64,000 bases of DNA from Desulforegulaceae bacterium (GTDB lineage Bacteria > Desulfobacterota > Desulfobacteria > Desulfobacterales > JACKCP01): contig JAVETN010000002.1 in assembly GCA_034006035.1 (NCBI GenBank), forward strand, positions 124,001-188,000. Reading direction: 5' to 3'. Positions within the stretch are counted from its first letter, which is position 1. The number at the start of each line of letters is the position of its first letter. This document shows, piece by piece, positions 60,967 through 64,000 of this stretch. The notes below the pieces were generated by a model. The model searched no databases. It saw only the letters and a program-made list of their open reading frames with translations, and had not been told where the DNA came from. The translations under genes and the position numbers were made by a program.

Positions 60967-62553
60967 ATGATAAATACAAAAACAGCTTTAAAACTTCTTG
61001 GTTTAGTTCTTATTTTTATTTTTGCATTTTCTTCATGTTCATCAAAAGAAACTGAAGTGGGCAAAGACAATTTTTTTAAAGAGTGGAAAGCAAAAGCAGA
61101 AATTTCAAGGGGATATTCCCCTCCTGATCCTTTGTCAGAGGAAATAACTGAAGAAACTATTTTTCAAAAACCTGGAGACAAGGAAGTTGTCCAGGTAAAA
61201 CCTCAATTTATTCCGGGCGGAGTTGACTTAGACGCTCTTTCAGGAATGGATGAACTACCTGACAGCTTAATGACAATCAAAATGAGAAATGTTGAGGTTG
61301 CCACTCTTTTAAGAGCTCTTGCAAAAGGTGCTGGTAAAAATATAATCCTGAGTCAAAATATAAGCGGACAGGCTGATATTCATGCAGAAAACACTCCCTG
61401 GAAAGAAATCTTTGCCAGTATTTTAAGAAGTCATGGACTCACCTACAATATTATTGGAAATACAATCAGAATCAAAACCCTTGAAGACATGAAAAGGGAT
61501 TTTGAAATTGAAAATCAATTTATAGATCAAAAACAAAAAAGAAAAAGCCTTAAACAACAGGAAATTATTACAAAAGTATTTTTTCTCAAATACTCAGACC
61601 CTGAAACTTCTGCTGAACTTATAAGGCCTTTTATAAGCAAAACCAATTCCCAGGCAGATTCAATTCAAAAAGCCGTGGCAATAGATAAAAGAAACAACGC
61701 CATTATTGTCCATGCTTCTGCTCAGGATATAGCCCAATGTGAAGACCTTCTTAAAAAAACAGACAAACCTGTAAAACAAATTTTAATAGAAGCCCAGATT
61801 GTTGAAACAAGTAAAGATACAGCCCGTGAACTTGGAATCCAATGGGGTGGAGTTGGAAAAGGAAAAAACAATCATTATATAACAACCGGAACTATAGATC
61901 CTTCTTCCCATTCTTTGGACACTCCTGTAAATCCAGAAGGAGGCTGGGGAGCAAACTTTGGAGTTGATGTTGCAGAAAAGGGTTTTTCCCTTGGCTATAT
62001 TTATGAAGATCTCGGGGTAAGCCTTATTTCAGCCCAGCTTACAGCCCTTGAAAATGAAGGAAGATTAAATATTCTTTCAAGACCTTCAATTTCAACCCTA
62101 AATAATTCAACTGCAATTATTGAAAGCGGAAGCGATGTTCCATACCAGACAGTTGAAGACGGGGAAGTAAGTACTGAATGGAAAAAAGCAGTGCTTAAAC
62201 TTGAAGTGGTTCCCCATATAATTGACGATAAAACCTTAAAAGTTAAAATCAAAACAAATAAAGATGAATTAGACTGGTCAAAAGCCAATATTTCACAGGG
62301 AAACCCTACAGTGATAACCAAAAGTGCTGAAACAGAAATGATTCTTTTTGATGGGGAAACTACAGTTATAGGCGGTCTTAACAAAGAGACTCAAAACAAA
62401 AGCAGTTATGGAGTTCCTTTTTTAAAGGATATTCCCCTTCTTGGATATCTTTTTAAAGGTTCTGAAAAAAACAATGGTTATGAAGAAATTTTAATTTTCA
62501 TAACTCCCCATATTCTGAAATCCCATAATCAGTATTCAGAAATTTCAAACTAG
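60967..62553 (+). CDS. Secretin (MshL/PilQ-like), lipoprotein
   Basis: This 528-aa outer-membrane pore has a lipobox AFSSC (Cys about 19), an STN/N-domain (MTIKMRNVEVATLLRALAKG then ILSQNISGQADIHAENTPW), a second N-domain with the DKRNNAIIVHASAQDI pattern, and the secretin core IEAQIVETSKDTARELGIQW, LSRPSISTLNNSTAIIESG, VVPHIIDDKTLKVKI and GVPFLKDIPLLGYLF. The end EEILIFITPHIL is typical. It is short for PilQ but near MshL in size. Confidence 0.93.
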   Translation: MINTKTALKLLGLVLIFIFAFSSCSSKETEVGKDNFFKEWKAKAEISRGYSPPDPLSEEITEETIFQKPGDKEVVQVKPQFIPGGVDLDALSGMDELPDSLMTIKMRNVEVATLLRALAKGAGKNIILSQNISGQADIHAENTPWKEIFASILRSHGLTYNIIGNTIRIKTLEDMKRDFEIENQFIDQKQKRKSLKQQEIITKVFFLKYSDPETSAELIRPFISKTNSQADSIQKAVAIDKRNNAIIVHASAQDIAQCEDLLKKTDKPVKQILIEAQIVETSKDTARELGIQWGGVGKGKNNHYITTGTIDPSSHSLDTPVNPEGGWGANFGVDVAEKGFSLGYIYEDLGVSLISAQLTALENEGRLNILSRPSISTLNNSTAIIESGSDVPYQTVEDGEVSTEWKKAVLKLEVVPHIIDDKTLKVKIKTNKDELDWSKANISQGNPTVITKSAETEMILFDGETTVIGGLNKETQNKSSYGVPFLKDIPLLGYLFKGSEKNNGYEEILIFITPHILKSHNQYSEISN

Positions 62554-62566
62554 GCAAAGGCATAAA

Positions 62567-64000
62567 ATGGCTATGACTCAGAATAGAAGAAAAAGACTTG
62601 GAGAAATGCTTGTAGACTCCGGGCATCTTACAGAAGAAGATTTACTAAAACATATAAATGTTCAAAAAAAATCAGGGCTTAAACTTGGAGAATTCCTTAT
62701 AAAAGAAGGAGTTGTAAGTGAAGCCAGGATTGTTGACATGATATCAAAACAAGCAGGGATAAAAAAATACAACCCAGACAATTACCCTGTGAGTTCTTAT
62801 CTTTCAAAATATATTGATAAAAATTCAGCAAGAAAATATCTATCAGCTCCCTTAAACAAAAAATTCAACCTTCTTCAGGTTGCAATGACAGATCCCCTTG
62901 ATATTAGAATTGTGGATTCCATTGAAGTTGAAACCAATATGGAAGTTGAACCTGTAATCTGCACAGAACAGGAGTTCAACCATCTTTTCAGTATAATTTA
63001 CGGTTCCGATGTTGAAAATGAGCTGATTGAAGAAGGAAGAGCTGCAGCTGAAGAAATGGATTTTAAAGATGAGCCGGATCAAGGAAGTTATTCAGAAGAT
63101 ACAGAAATCTCATCACTTCAGAATATGGCCGAAGAAGCTCCTGTAATAAGGCTTGTAAATGCTCTTTTATCCCAGGCAATCAAACAAGGGGCAAGTGATG
63201 TTCATATAAGCCCGGAAAGAACCTATGTTCAGGTAAGATTTAGAATTGACGGCAAACTCCAGGAAGTGCCGGGCCCTCCAAAATCAATGTTTTTATCAAT
63301 TATTTCAAGACTTAAAATTCTTGCCCATTTAGATATTTCTATTTCAAGAATTCCCCAGGACGGAAGATTTTCAGTACAAATAAATAATAAAGAAATAAAT
63401 ATAAGGGTTTCCACAATTCCAACAATTTATGGGGAAAATCTTGTAATGAGGCTTCTTAATACCTCAACCGGGATTTTAACCCTGGATCAGATGGGACTTT
63501 ATAAAAAAGATAAAGAAAAACTTTTAAGAGCAGTAAAAAGACCTTACGGAATGATTCTTGCCACAGGCCCAACAGGCAGCGGTAAAAGCACGACCTTATT
63601 TGCACTTTTAAATGAAATAAACAAACCGGATATAAATATAATAACCCTTGAAGATCCTGTAGAATACAGAATGGAAAAAATAAGACAGGCCCAGCTAAAT
63701 AGAAAAGCCGGAATGACATTCGCCAACGGACTTAAATCCATTCTCCGCCAGGACCCTGACGTAATCATGGTGGGAGAAATAAGAGACAGTGAAACAGCAG
63801 GAGTTGCAACCCAGGCAGCCCTTACAGGCCATCTTGTTTTTTCAACTGTTCATACAAACGACTCAGCAGGAGCAATTACAAGATTTATAGACATGGGAAT
63901 TGAACCTTTTCTTGTTTCTTCAGTAATGGTTGTTTCCATTGCCCAAAGGCTTATTAGAAAAATCTGTCCCTATTGTGCAGAACCCTATTCTCCTCCACAA
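62567..64000 (+). CDS. MshE-type pilus assembly ATPase with MshEN c-di-GMP motifs (3' end cut)
   Basis: The visible 478 codons run to the window end and lack a stop. Two MshEN motifs lie at the N-terminus, RLGEMLVDSGHLTEEDLLKH (from residue 10) and KLGEFLIKEGVVSEARIVDM (from residue 39), each ending with Q; such pairs bind c-di-GMP in MshE. The GspE/PilB ATPase domain has DVHISPERTYVQVRFRIDG, Walker A GPTGSGKST (from residue 334), the Asp box TLEDPVEY, Walker B MVGEIRDSETA and HTNDSAGAITRFIDMG, then the Zn motif CPYC with two Cys seen before the edge. A 13-nt gap separates it from the secretin gene. Confidence 0.93.
   Translation, partial: MAMTQNRRKRLGEMLVDSGHLTEEDLLKHINVQKKSGLKLGEFLIKEGVVSEARIVDMISKQAGIKKYNPDNYPVSSYLSKYIDKNSARKYLSAPLNKKFNLLQVAMTDPLDIRIVDSIEVETNMEVEPVICTEQEFNHLFSIIYGSDVENELIEEGRAAAEEMDFKDEPDQGSYSEDTEISSLQNMAEEAPVIRLVNALLSQAIKQGASDVHISPERTYVQVRFRIDGKLQEVPGPPKSMFLSIISRLKILAHLDISISRIPQDGRFSVQINNKEINIRVSTIPTIYGENLVMRLLNTSTGILTLDQMGLYKKDKEKLLRAVKRPYGMILATGPTGSGKSTTLFALLNEINKPDINIITLEDPVEYRMEKIRQAQLNRKAGMTFANGLKSILRQDPDVIMVGEIRDSETAGVATQAALTGHLVFSTVHTNDSAGAITRFIDMGIEPFLVSSVMVVSIAQRLIRKICPYCAEPYSPPQ

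Overview
This window comes from an AT-rich, Gram-negative, motile, anaerobic bacterium. The best fit is a sulfate-reducer-type member of the Desulfobacterota (Desulfobacteraceae-like). The reasons are the desulfoferrodoxin, two rubredoxins beside an FprA/Roo flavodiiron protein, a DsrE-family protein, a TauE/SafE exporter, a sigma-54-linked flagellar cluster, outer-membrane lipoproteins and secretins, and the low GC throughout. No tRNA, rRNA, CRISPR array or intact insertion sequence was seen. The species assignment is inference only.

Layout. 1-4.9 kb (+): the end of a PgpH-type HD hydrolase overlapping ybeY, then pdxJ, nnr, tsaE and lysC packed tightly. 5.1-12.8 kb (+): a TauE/SafE permease, a very large Ca2+-repeat/Ig-like surface lipoprotein, a small membrane protein and a secreted duplicated ricin-type lectin; a 41-nt box recurs upstream of the permease and of the lectin. 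12.9-18.5 kb: hisD (-) divergent from serC (+), an exported ATP-dependent DNA ligase, and tex. 18.6-24.4 kb: exported proteins (DsbC-like, penicillin acylase, YtfJ-like, two unknowns). 24.5-28.2 kb (-): thiSGHFE under a TPP riboswitch with its terminator and promoter; the 3' ends of thiF and thiE are an imperfect duplication. 28.3-31.1 kb: LysE exporter, YbaK deacylase, NCS2 permease.

31.2-46.5 kb (-): a flagellar and signalling block, flgBC-fliEFGHIJ-motE-like, read from a clear sigma-54 promoter. It is followed by two sigma-54 activators, a large TPR protein with its own sigma-54 promoter, CheX, a PilZ protein and a REC-GAF-HD-GYP protein. 46.6-53.3 kb (-): queF with a small membrane protein, and a TolC/adaptor/RND tripartite pump. 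53.4-57.9 kb: oxygen and sulfur stress genes: desulfoferrodoxin (-), then (+) thioesterase, zinc ribbon, a rhodanese-ferritin-like fusion, two rubredoxins, flavodiiron oxygen reductase and a DsrE-like protein. 58.1-64.0 kb (+): an MSHA-like type IV pilus operon (PilM/PilN fusion, PilO, PilP, secretin, MshE-type ATPase cut by the window end).

Themes. Cyclic di-GMP appears three times: HD-GYP, PilZ, and the MshEN motifs of the pilus ATPase. Sigma-54 control links the flagellar operon and the TPR gene to two local activators. The rubredoxin/flavodiiron/rhodanese-ferritin run looks like a compact oxygen-detoxification unit. The most unusual points are the frameshifted start of the pilus gene at an A8 tract, the one-residue (CPC) metal knuckle in the first rubredoxin, the rhodanese-diiron fusion, the duplicated thi 3' ends and the conserved 41-nt upstream box.
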